Shown piece by piece: positions 31,250 to 43,014 of a DNA stretch of 64,000 nucleotides. Source of the stretch: Deroplatys truncata (lineage: Eukaryota > Arthropoda > Insecta > Mantodea > Mantidae); the NCBI GenBank assembly GCA_030765065.1, contig CM060989.1:62448001-62512000 (forward strand). Reading direction: 5' to 3'. The notes below the pieces were generated by a model, which made no database searches, was not told where the DNA came from, and was given only the letters and a program-made list of their open reading frames with translations. Every line of letters starts with the position of its first letter. The stretch's first letter is position 1. The translations under genes and the position numbers were made by a program.

Positions 31250-31638
31250 TTTTTTACTTTCTCTACTACTTATCTATAGTAACAGAGGAAGTATTACACC
31301 CAATCTAAAAATTAATACCTAGTGAGAATTTATTGGAAATACACGTTTTGCGGTCCCCAAATTAATAGTTTCTTAGAAGAATGTCCGTGTTTGTGAACAG
31401 CATAACTCGAAAGCGAAAAGTCGCTTAAATACCATTCTTGATATTTAAATTTAGCGTTCTCCACGCGAAGATTTTCAAGAAAATGCCCCACACGAAACTA
31501 CCATTTCTTTATGTGAAAACATGTTCTTATTTCTACTGTCTCAAAAATGCCTATAACGATTTGGGATAAAATAGCTTCTGTTTAGGTATTTACATGGCAA
31601 ATAGGATGTATCTCTTGAGACGGGCAAAAATCTTACAA
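31250..31638 (-). repeat. HLR, old reverse fragment
   Basis: It reads TACTTTCTCTACTACTTATC.. to ..GGATGTATCTCTTGAG; only the right half is kept. Confidence 0.6.
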
Positions 31639-31639
31639 C

Positions 31640-32404
31640 AAAAATCGTATGTGATACATTCTCATGCCTTTATCTACCCTCTATCGTTTATTACTGGGTA
31701 TACAAACCATTCTTACCAAAGCTTATTTTTCTGTCTACTACATTTTAACCCAAAAAACCAATTGCAGAATTAGCTACATTACGTATTTCGTTCTAGTTAC
31801 AAAGAGAACAGCGATAGTCAAATGTTTAAGAACTGGACGCTATACGCTGTCTTATAATCCCATATTGTTTCCATGCAATCGCGGGAAACAACTGAACGTT
31901 GACAGGACTTCAAGAGAATGACCGAGTAATAAACAATTCGAACCGTTACTAATGGATATTTGAGAAATGACTTACGTGTAGTACGTTTTCGTCTACTTAA
32001 CGTTTACCAGTTATAGAAAATTATAAAAAATTCCTTCCGAATAAAGACTTCACAAACTACTCTCAGAAAATTCAGGATGTACGTTTTGCTCGTGTAAGTA
32101 TCAAAATCATTAATACCACTTTTTTTAGAAAATAGAAATTATCGAAAAATGTTCATTGTAAAGAGTAGTTTGGAGTAGGGAGATTTTATTGAAAATCTTC
32201 ATATCGCATTCTTGGAAGGTACTGAATCTAAATACGAAGTTTGGTATTTATCTGACTTTTGGTTTTTGAGTTAGACAGACACACACACGGACATATTTCC
32301 AAATGAGCTTTATTTGGGTTCAGGGCACCTGAAAACATATATTTCCGGTGAAATCTCGGTATCGAATTTTTGGGTGGAATGCAATACTTACCCTACGTAG
32401 TAAA
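31640..32404 (+). repeat. HLR, old subfamily C
   Basis: It runs from AAAAATCGTATGTGATACAT to CCCTACGTAGTAAAAATAA; the right terminus is mutated. Confidence 0.7.
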
Positions 32405-32479
32405 AATAATAAGCCTGTGTAAGAACAGTTCAAAGCGAAAGCAGTGCCGTCTAAAATTGATAATGATATTACAAAGTAC

Positions 32480-33010
32480 TTATTACTCTTTTTATCGGAT
32501 ACAGAGAGAATATTGTGCCTATGCCCCTTAAGGGGCGGGGCACGGGAGGGAGGACGAGGAGGTGAGAGGAGACACTGGGCGGCCGGAACCAGGAGTGACG
32601 GCACAGCAATGACGGGTTTGCAGATTGAGACGCCGCGACAGTCGGACAGCCAGACCGGGGACCCCGCTGCACACATAGGGTCCAACGCCCCATCCGAAAG
32701 GGCGGTTCTTATACTCCGGCAATCAGCTGAAGGCCGAGGACAGAGAAAGTTCCACAGAGAGCATCATTTTCCCTTATGCGCTGCACCGAAACACCATCGC
32801 GAATCTTCCAACCCTGAAACGGAGCTAACGAGGTGAAGGCTGAATGAAATTATGAATGGAACGAAATGGAGGGACAGGAAAGTAACCATACCAGCGACCC
32901 GGGAAAATCCCCGGAAATACCATAAAGTCGGAGAGGGCGGTTGGCGAGAATCATACCCGGCATATTCCGAATGCGAGTCGCACGCGTTACCACGGCGACA
33001 CCTTGCTTGG
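32480..33010 (-). mobile_element. SINE, same family as 22953
   Basis: Read on the minus strand, the head region CCGTGGTAACGCGTGCG and a B-box-like GGGTATGATTC are followed by TTTTCCCGGGTCGCTGG, AGTATAAGAACCGCCC and TCACTCCTGGTTCCGGCCGC. The body is as at 22953; the head differs. Confidence 0.75.
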
Positions 33011-33289
33011 TTGTTAAACTATAGATACAAACACGTTTACACTTTGAAGCTGAAACCAACTGTCAAATGCAATTTCAAAATATGCAGTACACAAAAAGGA
33101 AACATTGCTTTGAACATATTTATAGTTTGGTTTTATAATGTGATTCTCTAGAAAAATCTGGATTACGAGGCACGAGTAAGAGCCGGTATTATAAAATGTT
33201 TAAACTACACTTTTTAGTTTTACTCAGTGATATAAACTTAAATCTTCAGTTTAACTTAACATAAATGTGACTCACCCTAGGCGAATCTA
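33011..33289. other. Unassigned spacer
   Basis: Nothing recognised. Confidence 0.3.
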
Positions 33290-33725
33290 TTATGCCTACC
33301 ACCCCCAGGAGGAACGGATGAGGTGAAGGCACCGCAGGAGGCTACACGCCGCCGATTGCCCCGCCGACAAAGAAGCGCGGAGGTCCCTAGCGATTCCAAG
33401 CTTGATGCCGCGGTCACACCGGCGGAATGCTCAAAGAAGGCTTTGCTATGGCGAAGGTGGCCCAGAGAGGTTGTTACCTGGCACGGCCGATAAAAACTGT
33501 CCAACGAGCAAGCATATGCTACATTTATCAAACACCGACTGAAACTGCACAACTCCAGGCCCACATGAAACACGAAAGGGGAACCGAAATAACAGTGAAA
33601 GGGAATTTGTGGTACAAGCATTCGTCTTTCCAACCAGGGAAACTCAGGAAAAACCCTTAGTAAGAATGGCAGGTCCCCAGGATCTCTAGTCTCTCACGTT
33701 ACTGCGGAGTCATCCCGATTAGTAG
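33290..33725 (-). mobile_element. SINE with degenerate tRNA head
   Basis: The minus strand starts near AATCGGGATGACTCCGCAGT, then the module TTTCCCTGGTTGGAAAGACG and a distinct 3' body. Boxes are degenerate. Confidence 0.5.
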
Positions 33726-36301
33726 TTTAACCTAACTGGAACTCGTCCTCCATTTTAACTACAGTTTAATACTGTGTTGTAAGATGGTGTCCCAGCTGTA
33801 CATGTGGATATTGGAGAGCAATTTCTGAGTGAGGAAGTTACTAGGATTATTGAAAGACAAAATTTTCCTACATATACCTCATAATTAACGATGAATGACC
33901 TGTGTCACCTTTTAAAGTCGTCTCCAATATCTGCTGTTGATTTGCTGTTGGCTGCTACAGTGGCTGGCTACGAGATCTTTCTCTCAGGGTAACACCAGTT
34001 TAAACTGACTGAGAAATTTAATGTAATCTAATACTTGAGCTACTGAAGCAAGTTGCCGGCCGTTTGAAGATAAAGAATGACACTTATTATGGATCGTACC
34101 ACTCGAAATTACAATTACCTGCTAACTTCTGCAGTATCAATTGTACGGTTTGAAATAACTGTTTTCTCAATAAATAAAAAAAACTGAAGTGTAATTTTAA
34201 TTCGGCCCTATCCACGCCTTCACCTCTGACTTGTTTATGTGAAGTATCTCCAAGGCACTATGTGGGAGAAAACTGTAGGTCCTTTCATTCCACCGCCATC
34301 GTCATCATCATCCTACCATCGGAGGCAACGGATTCCGCCCGCCGGGTGCCTCTACCTCAAAAATCAGTCCAATCATCGCTTGTAGGAACGAGGTATCACC
34401 GAAGATCATAGGCTATATGGGGAGCTTTAGAAACAACATTTTCATAACCGTACACTGGCGGCTGCCGTACAACAGCACGTGAACACACAACTTTGACACC
34501 TTGTGGATTATCTTTGAATGCCATTAAACGTAACATATACGCGGTAATTTAAAAGATACGGCGCTATTCCTCTAAACTCGATGAAACATGGCAAGAGGGT
34601 CGCTAGCACATGTTGACTTGTGCACTTTTTAGGAAGCTTTTGTGCATGCGCAACTGGTATGACGCAATTATCTTATGGGTCAAATACATACGGATCGTGT
34701 ACACTTGAAGGCGTGCTTCTCCCACGCTCTGTTTTCATATTATCACTACAATTTTACGTCAATGACATTAGATGGTAGCTCACTGTGGCAGAAGCAGGTA
34801 ACGTGCACGAGAGCGGAAACTTCTCCTGCTTTCTCCATAGCATCTATACTCCCAACTACAATTTAATTTACACATTACTTTGTACCTACCCTAAAACGCT
34901 GTACTTAATTATGCAGTTGCATCAATCTGTTCATAATCACAATTATTATGCAGCAGATGCTATTTCACATTTTCAGGACTGTCTAAATCTAAAATAATGC
35001 GAATACCTAAAATGTATATTCAGGAACCGCTGCTGACCCTATGAATCAAATACATTACGGATCAGAGTTAAGGCACCTAAAATTCAGGAAAATTCTTACA
35101 GTAAATATGTACCTTCGGTTTAAACCTGCCTCTCAGGATGAAGAAAGACGGTGCATATTGTGGTATATTAATAATTTGGGGGTTTCATTGTCATTACCAG
35201 ACGTATTGTTGTTTTACATTGTCATTGCCAGGCATATTGTTGTTTTTGTGACGTCACTCCTGACTGGGAGTTTTTGCTAGCCACGATTTGTGGGGATATA
35301 GCGTCTGTCTTACTTAGTATTCCGTGAGAAGCGGATCGCGCGTGCAAGCCGGCTTTTGGATCATGGACATCTCCTTTCACCTTTCATATTTAATAATGTA
35401 GGAGCCCCAAACGGTTGGGAATTAAATCTAGGAATGAGTAAGTAGATTTGTGTTATGGATTTTGTACAGTGAAAAACCCACGCCTTCCTCTTAACCTTCA
35501 CGCCACGTTTCGGTCCTCCGCAGCCAAGTAAGTTTACATCCCCTCAATGTGCGTACTGGGTACTAAAAATTAATTTAATTTTTCATGTGAACCTTCAGGC
35601 CTCTACCCAGCATGTAACGATATAGCTTGACGGAATGTTTTTATCGCCTGACCTTGCATTGCATTTATAAGGGAGTGGGAAGAATACATGTCAGCGGGGC
35701 AAGGTTATAAGAAACAGGGTTTAAGGTCAGTCGTTTCCTTCTCTTGAATATGTTTTGAAAATTCATAGGACAACCTTCTTCTAATCATTGTTTAGTAAGA
35801 CTTCCGACAAATGTAATACCAGCAAAATGTCCGGATCATCTCATTTGAATTTTCGCCCAGAATACATATGCTAAAACATACAGCTAATGAACCGGATGAT
35901 AGGCAGATGTCAGAGCTGAGTTCTGTGTTGGCTTTCTAGAAATACTCAGCGATTTTCTCAAGTATCAAGTTAAATGCTGTCTTGAAGGCATCCAAAGGTT
36001 AATACATTAGCCAATCAAAGGAAAGAGGAAGGAAAGGGAGCACGGAAGAACGCATGTCAGCGGGGTGAATTTACAAGAAACAGGGTTTAATCAAGGTCTC
36101 ACATTTGTCGATGTGTTGAAAAAAACATTTTTCAGAATTGTGTATACAAAATACCACTCCCATATGTGCAACAGTGTCCTGCGCTTGGAGAGTAGGTTCG
36201 GTGCTCGCTCAGTACGTGATGCATTTGAGAAGCTACGATAGATAGCGGTCTGTAGGCCACAGCCAATGCTCGGTCTGCGGGAAGACTGGAACCTTGCGTA
36301 T
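33726..36301. other. ~2.6 kb without recognised gene
   Basis: Only short frames are present. A diverged direct repeat is visible: 35682-35730 and 36045-36095 share CATGTCAGCGGGG and ACAAGAAACAGGGTTTAA-like blocks. A run of CATCATC lies near 34305. I cannot assign the region. Confidence 0.4.
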
Positions 36302-36531
36302 TGATGCAGTAATTTGTATCACAAATTACTTAAATGTAAATAATGATTGTAATATGAATATGCATTTTTATGTGACATTGATTTGAGATGTTTATTGATT
36401 GTAATTATTGTTGAAAAGAAGTTTATACCGCCTTACTGAAACTGACAATAATAGCGTGCAATAATGCAGCGAGGGGGTGAGCTGTTTATCATTATTGGAA
36501 ACGAGGAAGTTACGTAATGTTGGCGCGTTTA

Positions 36532-36549
36532 GAATATTCTGGAACGTTT
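36532..36549 (+). promoter_or_regulatory. Heat-shock-element-like motif in LTR-2
   Basis: GAATATTCTGGAACGTTT holds four alternating pentamer cores: GAA, TTC, GAA, TTT. It matches the nGAAnnTTCn heat-shock element with one final mismatch, about 120-137 bp upstream of the TATA box. Confidence 0.55.
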
Positions 36550-36668
36550 CCCTAGAGCATATGTATTCATAATTTTCATTGGATATTAAAAATAGACGCT
36601 AATGTTGGCGCGTTTTATTAGCCAATTGCAGTTCAGTTATAATCTTTAGGCATATCTGGGTGAAGGAG

Positions 36669-36676
36669 TATAAAAA
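36669..36676 (+). promoter_or_regulatory. TATA box of LTR-2
   Basis: TATAAAAA, with transcription expected to begin near 36700. Confidence 0.6.
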
Positions 36677-36955
36677 GAGTAGGTTAGAGGTAGACCCCGC
36701 CAGTTCATCAAAATTCTTTGTACACTACACGTCGCATTCCCATCAGTTCGTCGAAAGTATTTGTACGGCACATTTCGGATATCAATTTGCAGGTTACGCG
36801 TAACAGAGTTATGAAAATTCTCAAGTATGGTAAAGTTAATTATACAAAAGGTTGAAGTACGTGGATTAAAAGTGATTAGTAAGAAGTTGTTATAACAGTT
36901 TCAGTTTGGCGAGTGTTAAGATCAATGTATAAATGTGATAGTTAACGTGTTCGAC

Positions 36956-36961
36956 AATAAA
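36956..36961 (+). terminator. Polyadenylation signal of LTR-2
   Basis: AATAAA, 287 bp downstream of the TATA box. This defines an R region if the LTR start is near 36700. Confidence 0.6.
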
Positions 36962-37129
36962 AGTGTAAAACAAATTTCTTCATCAGTGTTATCTTTGGAT
37001 AAAAGATTCCTTTCCGTTTACACAACCTGTATTAAGAGAAGTGCTTAACCCAAAAGATCAGAGCTAGCCGGAGGACAGTAAACAAAAAAAATTAAATCAA
37101 ATAACAGTCGCATTCTTTCAAACAAACAC

Positions 37130-37321
37130 TAATACTACCGCAAATTGCTAACACCAGATGGAGCTAACAAACCTAACAAATGAATCACGTCACAAGATGG
37201 CTTCCACGCGTGAAGTAAACACAAATACACAAACATTATAGGTAATACACCAGCAAATTGGCGCCCAACGTGGGGCTACACAATAATGTTAAATAAATAA
37301 CATTACAAGTATACTACTGCA
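37130..37321 (+). repeat. PBS-like unit array at the 3' end of LTR-2
   Basis: The units begin CTACCGCA|AATTGCTAACACC (about 37134), then CACAAGATGGCTTCCACGCG (37191), then CCAGCA|AATTGGCGCCCAACG (37250). The LTR ends CTACTGCA, the same signature that precedes each unit. Confidence 0.75.
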
Positions 37322-37325
37322 GTAT

Positions 37326-37924
37326 TTAGGCGTGAGGTCGGCATGGTCCACAAGGGCTGTAGTGCCTCAGAATTAACTCTACTGTGCAGCTGTTTGTGAA
37401 ATGTTGCATCCTTAGAAATAGTCATATGGACGGACAGAAAATCGGCCAAACCAACTCTAGTTTGCTGTAGTAAAGGCAAATGCGGAGAAATGAAATAAAA
37501 CAAAAAAACAGTCCTTCTGATACATAAGCTGAGCAAGAATTGTAGTTAACATTCAGGTGATGGAACATTAATCATTAACTTTCACTTGCACAGATTCGTT
37601 CTGTGAATTTTTTATGAGAACAGGTGCATCATAAAACCTGTATCCCATTCCATCTCACTGCACTTGCATGTCTGGTTAGCATGCTTTCTACAGTTATCCG
37701 TATTAACATAAAATATGGCCCCGTTAAACGCAAATTTTAAAAAAATATGACTGCGATTTGTTAGTAACAATAGTCTGGATGGCAACAGGAAACTATTTCA
37801 GTTACATTCTCGGATATATAGAACAGGGAGCGCTGTTTATTCTCGCTGTTCAGTATTGGTATAGTGAATATCCAGATACTGTATTCCAAGTTACTGTGTC
37901 AAATTCATTAACTTTGAGACATAA
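37326..37924. other. Unassigned spacer
   Basis: No recognised gene. Confidence 0.35.
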
Positions 37925-38754
37925 TAAAAAATATCTGCGCTACGCTCACATGACTTTCTCTACTCTTGTACAATCCTTATTCTCCATCTGCTTCATGATA
38001 ATCGAGATAAACGTCTGCAAAAATTATCTTATTGCTAATTTTCTTGTAGGTGCGAGAGGAATATAGTAGGCTTTAAGCAATAGTCAAATATTTTAAGAGC
38101 TGGTTACTATGTGCAGTATTCCATTCTCTTTGCATTACCAGGACCAAAAAAATGAATAACGAATTTCCATTTGAGAAAATTTAAGGGGAATAACAAGCAA
38201 TATCTTGAAAATGGTTCACTCAACAAAAAAATGTATATGCCATAAGTTGTGTATTTTAACATCTACATTTTTTGTGTGGTAAAATTTTGTCTATCTCTTA
38301 TGGTTTACCAGTTATGCAAAAGTCGTTCACAATGAAGAATACTTTTGGAGACATTCCCAGAAAATTACAGATATACATTTCATTTGTCATGAAAATATCT
38401 TAAACATATGATATTTTAATTAAAATCGTTAGAGCCATTTTTGAGAAAATTAAAATTTTCGAAAAATGTTCCATGTAAACGGTAATCTGGGGTGGGGGAA
38501 TTTTCTTGAAAACCTTCATGTCGCATCTCTGGAAGATACTGAACCTAAATACCAAGTTTGGTGTTTATCCGACTGTTCGTTTCTGAGTTATGCTGTTCAC
38601 AGACACACATACGGACACACACACGGACATGTTTCCAAAAATGCTTTTTTTTGGATTCAGGGAGTCTCAAAACATGTATTTCCGGTGAAATCTCGGCATC
38701 GAATTTTTGGTTGGAATACAATACTTCCCCTACTTATTATACGTAGTAGAGAAA
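37925..38754 (+). mobile_element. HLR, subfamily B
   Basis: It runs from AAAAAATATCTGCGCTACGC (mutated left end) to GTAGTAGAGAAAAA. It carries the CACACGGACATG tract and all inner landmarks. Confidence 0.82.
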
Positions 38755-38851
38755 AAAAATCACTTTTAGAAAAAGGTCCGCGTGTATGTCTGTGTGTTTG
38801 CGTGACTGTGAACAGCATAACTCAAAAACGAAACCTCGGATTGTTCCCCAG
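38755..38851 (-). repeat. HLR, small reverse fragment
   Basis: It reads CTTTTAGAAAAAGGTCCG.. to ..GTGAACAGCATAACTC. Confidence 0.6.
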
Positions 38852-39709
38852 GACATGAGCGCATTCCTTACTAGGCCTCCAAACATGGTAAAACATCCCG
38901 ATGTGGGTACCAGAAATGGAACCCGTTGGTGGGCCAACATTTGTTTTACCTTTAGGTTGGTATTAAAGTAAAATCTGTGGTAGCCTGTTGGATGGAATTC
39001 TTTCTATATGTTGATGCCAATTAGGTAATATATTTTCGATTCTTTCTAAACGGTTAAAAATGCTTAAATCATATCTTATTTCCTCATGTATCTTTTGTCC
39101 TCATGGCAGGTTTCTGTACCAAAACAATGCTATATTAATGCATTATTCATAAAGGTGTGTATTTTTGATGTAATCCTAGTGTTAATTAATTTTTTTGTGA
39201 TTGTTGTGTTAGCGATATTTCTGGTATACGACGCAAGAATATTTCCACTGGATACGATTTTAAGAGCAAGAACTTGTTCACACAAAAGAAAGGGGAAATT
39301 TTCGCATAGTACAAAGAGCTCTTGATGACAGTACAGGCTAGAAAGGTTTAAATTTTCCACGCCAGGGAAACTCCGAACAAAGTTGCAGGCCGGGGATTCC
39401 ACCATTGTATTAAATTATGTGAATCTTGAGAAGCCAACAAGGAGAAACCTACGCCCCCACCCAGATTTCTCAAACTTGAGAAATCGCGGTATTAGTCAGC
39501 CAATGAAGAAATCAGAAGTAAAATACAGATCGATTGACTATCACCCTATATAGGTTAAGTTCCAGGAGGCAAGTTACGCTTTCTGTTAAATTCGCTTAAG
39601 GGATAAATCTGCGACACTGATCATAAACCTCCGGCGCCAAAATATTAAGTGTAAAGACGTAATATAAAGAATATCGTGTGCGCGACGGTGGCTATTTCCA
39701 AAGTGAAAA
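38852..39709. other. Unassigned; possible promoter-like segment
   Basis: About 39498-39560 has AGCCAATGA and CTATATAGG in a promoter-like arrangement. The sequence continues on the far side of the mariner at 40610. No gene recognised. Confidence 0.3.
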
Positions 39710-39711
39710 TA

Positions 39712-40607
39712 CGAGGGCTGATCAACAAAGACTGAGACTGATTTTTTTCACAGATATTTATTACTCCAATTCAATGTTTACAATATCTTTTTCAAAGTAG
39801 TCCTCTCCTACTTGAATGCACTTTTTATAGCGTTTCTGCCAGTCCTTGAGCACGTGCTGCAGACCATTCTTTGTCGGGTCCTTGAGAATCGCCTCACTTT
39901 TCTTGCACACTGATTCAGAGTTCTAAATTCGAATACCCCTAAGCTTTGCCTTTAGTGATGGGAATAAAAAAAAAGTCACAGGGTGCAAGATCGGGGCTAT
40001 AAGGTGGATGTGGTACACAGGTAATGTTGAATCGAGCCAGAAACTGCATGACTTGATTTGCGACGTGAGGCCGTGTATTGTCATGATGAAGTCGCCACCC
40101 AGTCCGAGAAAGCTCTGGTCGTTTCTTTGTAATGTGCTTCCTCAGTGTAGCCAATACTGACTTGTAGTATGCTGCTGTAACAGTAGTGTGAGGGGGAACT
40201 GTATGCAGGTAAATCATTCCATTACAGTCAAAAAATGTGATCACCATCGCTTTCCCTGCAGATGGAACAACTTTTGCCTTTTTTGATGTTGGAGAACCTG
40301 GCGATTTCCACACTGTGCTGGCTTGTTTTTTTTCAGGATCATAATGATGCAGCCATGACTCATCACCGGTGATAATCGATTTAAAAAATGCATCCCCTCC
40401 ATCAGCAAAAAGACGCAGTTGGTATGCGAAATGCACGTAGGGTCTACAAAATAGAGCATTACTACCAACCTACCAATACGAGAGTGCTGCCGCCTACCAA
40501 CATTATACATAAAAACCCGCTCTTTTCAAATATTTATGTTACAGATACGAGTCTATCACAGAAGCTACAGGAAAAAATCAGTCTCAGTCTTTGTTGATCA
40601 GCCCTCG
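39712..40607 (-). mobile_element. mariner element, internally deleted
   Basis: Inverted repeats CGAGGGCTGATCAACAAAGA at both ends continue for ~35 nt, flanked by TA (39710-39711 and 40608-40609). The element is 896 bp against ~1.3 kb for complete mariners. The minus strand encodes the C-terminal half of the transposase; the N-terminal DNA-binding domain is deleted. Confidence 0.9.
39780..40436 (-). pseudogene. mariner transposase, C-terminal catalytic half
   Basis: ITGDESWLHHYDPEKKQ carries the first catalytic Asp and RLHHDNTRPHVA the second. PYSPDLAPCDFFF carries the third, exactly 34 residues after the second, the mariner DD34D signature. A frameshift after FFIPITKGKA puts the true C-terminus (NGLQHVLKDWQKRYKKCIQ) in another frame. 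It cannot make an active enzyme. Confidence 0.88.
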
Positions 40608-40609
40608 TA

Positions 40610-41109
40610 CTAGTGTTACTCACTTGACGTTAGAATTACAACCGTCAGAGAAATGATTCCGCGTTCATAAATACGTGCGACGTAAGAAACAAAGAAATGC
40701 CGAGTGCGTGAAGGCAAGCAGTTTCAAGAAAGTGTTGTGCGTAAGTAAACATCTCCATCGAACAAAGTGTGTGCAGGAACTAACGATCCCAAGTCCAGTA
40801 AAGTGGAAATGCGTCAGTTATAGCTATCAGAACTATTGTCAAGTGCTATTGTCACATTTTCGTGCAAATTTATTCAAAGTAAACACCATTAACTTAAGTT
40901 TCATTCGTGTCTTCAATTTTAACACGTCTTATAAGGCATACCTTTGAGATTCCACATCCAGTCTCATGCTCAATAATGTTTATTAACAGCCGACAGCAGC
41001 AGCTAGAACCTGAAGACCGGACCTCGTAACTAGCCGACTCTATTAGTAATTACCCCTTCTATTCAGCCAGAGTAATAGCCCTACAGTGATTACTTTGAGT
41101 TGGCAAATT
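40610..41109. other. Unassigned, with a possible splice donor
   Basis: This is the host sequence right of the mariner. TTGTGCGTAAGT near 40735-40746 would make a good donor, but no coding frame supports an exon. Confidence 0.3.
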
Positions 41110-41815
41110 TATGTCTAATTTATCCTTCGCCATTTATGCTGCATAATTAATGGCAAGAAATAACAATCAACAAGGAGGATAATGTGAAAGTCTAGTAATG
41201 TGTAACCTGCTGTTGAACGTAATAACTCCATTTCTGCAGACTCTATTCTTCGTTTATCTGATCTGTTAAATGTCCAGTTTTCGCAAGCGTAGGTTTGAAT
41301 GGGTACCGCCATTGTTTTGTAAAATTTCAACTGTGTTATTTTCAAGGTTTTGCTTTTCAACGTTCTTTTTATTGTACTGCACATATTCTTATATCTATTT
41401 AGTTTTATATCCATGTCATTCTTTTCACAATATGATACGTTGAATCCTAAATAACTGAAACCTATTCTATTAGTTTGTTGTTTATCGTTATTTTACATCG
41501 TCTATAATTTATTCCTTCGAAAGCCATTATCTTGGTTTTCTTATCAGAAATGTTCAAGTAATATTCATTTGCGAGTCAATTTAATTTTTGGGTTGCAATT
41601 TGTAATTCATCTTCCGTTCCACTTGGTCATCTGCGAACAGTATGGTGTTTCAAGACCTCGTCAATGATTATAAAAAGGGCATTTAATTGTTCTTGCCATT
41701 TCTTAATGACATTGTCAATATGCTAAATATGTCGTATATACTAAATAGTGTTGGGGACATCGGTCAACCCTGTTTAACTCCTTAGGTTTAGTTTTATTAG
41801 TTCGCTGATAATTTT
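41110..41815 (-). pseudogene. LINE fragment: RT palm and C-terminal region
   Basis: On the minus strand, GVKQG..PMSPTLFSIY and TILFADDQV are reverse-transcriptase motifs, in broken frames near 41640-41790. An open part (41414-41115) follows: CSTIKRTLKSKTLKITQLKF and then VPIQTYACENWTFNRSDKRR. It is the same kind of element as the LINE at 53300-55260. Confidence 0.75.
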
Positions 41816-42009
41816 GTCTGATATTTTGATTGATATGTGTATTCCAAAGTACAGACTCTGTATTGCTCTTATCAAAATAATAATAAGAAGAAGAAGATAA
41901 TCGCGCCCGTCCCCGCGTACAGTGTAACCTATTCTCGGCCTCGAACCACGCCAGGCCTAAGTATTTCGACCCTTTCACACCTCAAATGTTCATACATTGG
42001 TTTCGTATA

Positions 42010-42555
42010 CAGAGTGGACCATTTAAGTTGAGACTGTACAATATCTCCAAAACTAAGCGTTGTAGAAAGAAATGTCTTGAATAAAAGTTGCTTGATATTA
42101 TGGGGGAAAGTAAATGCCATTAGTCGTGTTTTGTTTGGAGGATGTTCTGACGGTCATTTTAGGGTCCATTTAATTTTTGTCAGTGTCTCTTTGCCTCATC
42201 GCCCACTGCTATTATGCTGCACTGTGTTGAATGGGTCCAACCATTCATTGCGCTCTTCGTACATACCCATTCAGAATTTTCGTTGTTATTTATGTTGGTA
42301 AGAACAATTGCAAGATGATTCATACAAAAGTTGTTTAATTTTTTATGAGAAATGAGAAAACGACATACAAAATCTAGTTTTCCATTAAAAAAATTAAATT
42401 GACCCTAAAATGACTATTATAACGTCCTCCAAATAAAACGAGACTAACGGCATTTACTTTTCCCCATAATATCAAGCAACTTTTATTCAAGACATTTCTT
42501 TCTACAACGTTTAGTTTTGGAGATATTGTAGTCTCAACTTAAATGGTCCACCCTG
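42010..42555. mobile_element. Fold-back MITE with ~170-bp inverted repeats
   Basis: The left arm (CAGAGTGGACCATTTAAGTT.. to ~42178) and right arm (~42390 to ..TTAAATGGTCCACCCTG) are near-complementary over ~165 bp. They are separated by ~210 bp and lie in TA/TA context. No coding capacity. Confidence 0.8.
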
Positions 42556-43014
42556 TATAAAGAACTGAAATACATAGACGATTGTCGTATTTCCAGAAAT
42601 CTGAAGACTTGCACTTAGCAGAAACGTTGCAATCTGCAAATGGATTTATATAGCGTGCAACCTGCTCATTCAGACAGTTGCCTAATTGTGGTAGGGGAAG
42701 GAGGAAAACCGGTGTTTCAACATGTGGAGGTCGCTGACCCCTCGCTCACGGATTACATTCCCTTCATCCAGTTACATCAGAATATACGCCTTTCTGAATG
42801 CCAGTGCGGCCGACAATAGGTCAAACGTATCGGATCCTTTTATTGTTCTTAGTATTCATAAAACTGTCCCGGAGTTGCAGGCGAAGACGAACGCGAGCGA
42901 AATCTATGTCAACTAACTTCTGTCTAAACAAAGTAGTGTCAGGGCAAATGTAATTGAGGCTAGTTATATGTTTGGAAATATTTTCCGAAGCGTGACTTCG
43001 ACAACAAACTACGG
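42556..43014. other. Unassigned spacer
   Basis: No recognised feature. Confidence 0.35.

Larger units (their letters stand above)
36302..37321 (+). mobile_element. LTR-2: solo LTR of a second family with PBS-like units
   Basis: 1,020 bp, from TGATGCAGTAATTTGTATCA to AAGTATACTACTGCA, with a perfect duplication GTAT (36298-36301 and 37322-37325). It contains a heat-shock-element-like motif, a TATA box and AATAAA in the order U3-R expects. The last ~190 bp holds three PBS-like units. The perfect tRNA-Lys-type PBS at 37259-37276 is followed by only 45 bp before the terminal CTACTGCA. Confidence 0.85.

Noticed and set aside
40735..40746. Splice donor as proof of a gene
   Set aside because: A single GTAAGT without a coding frame or acceptor is expected by chance. 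It is mentioned only as a low-interest candidate.
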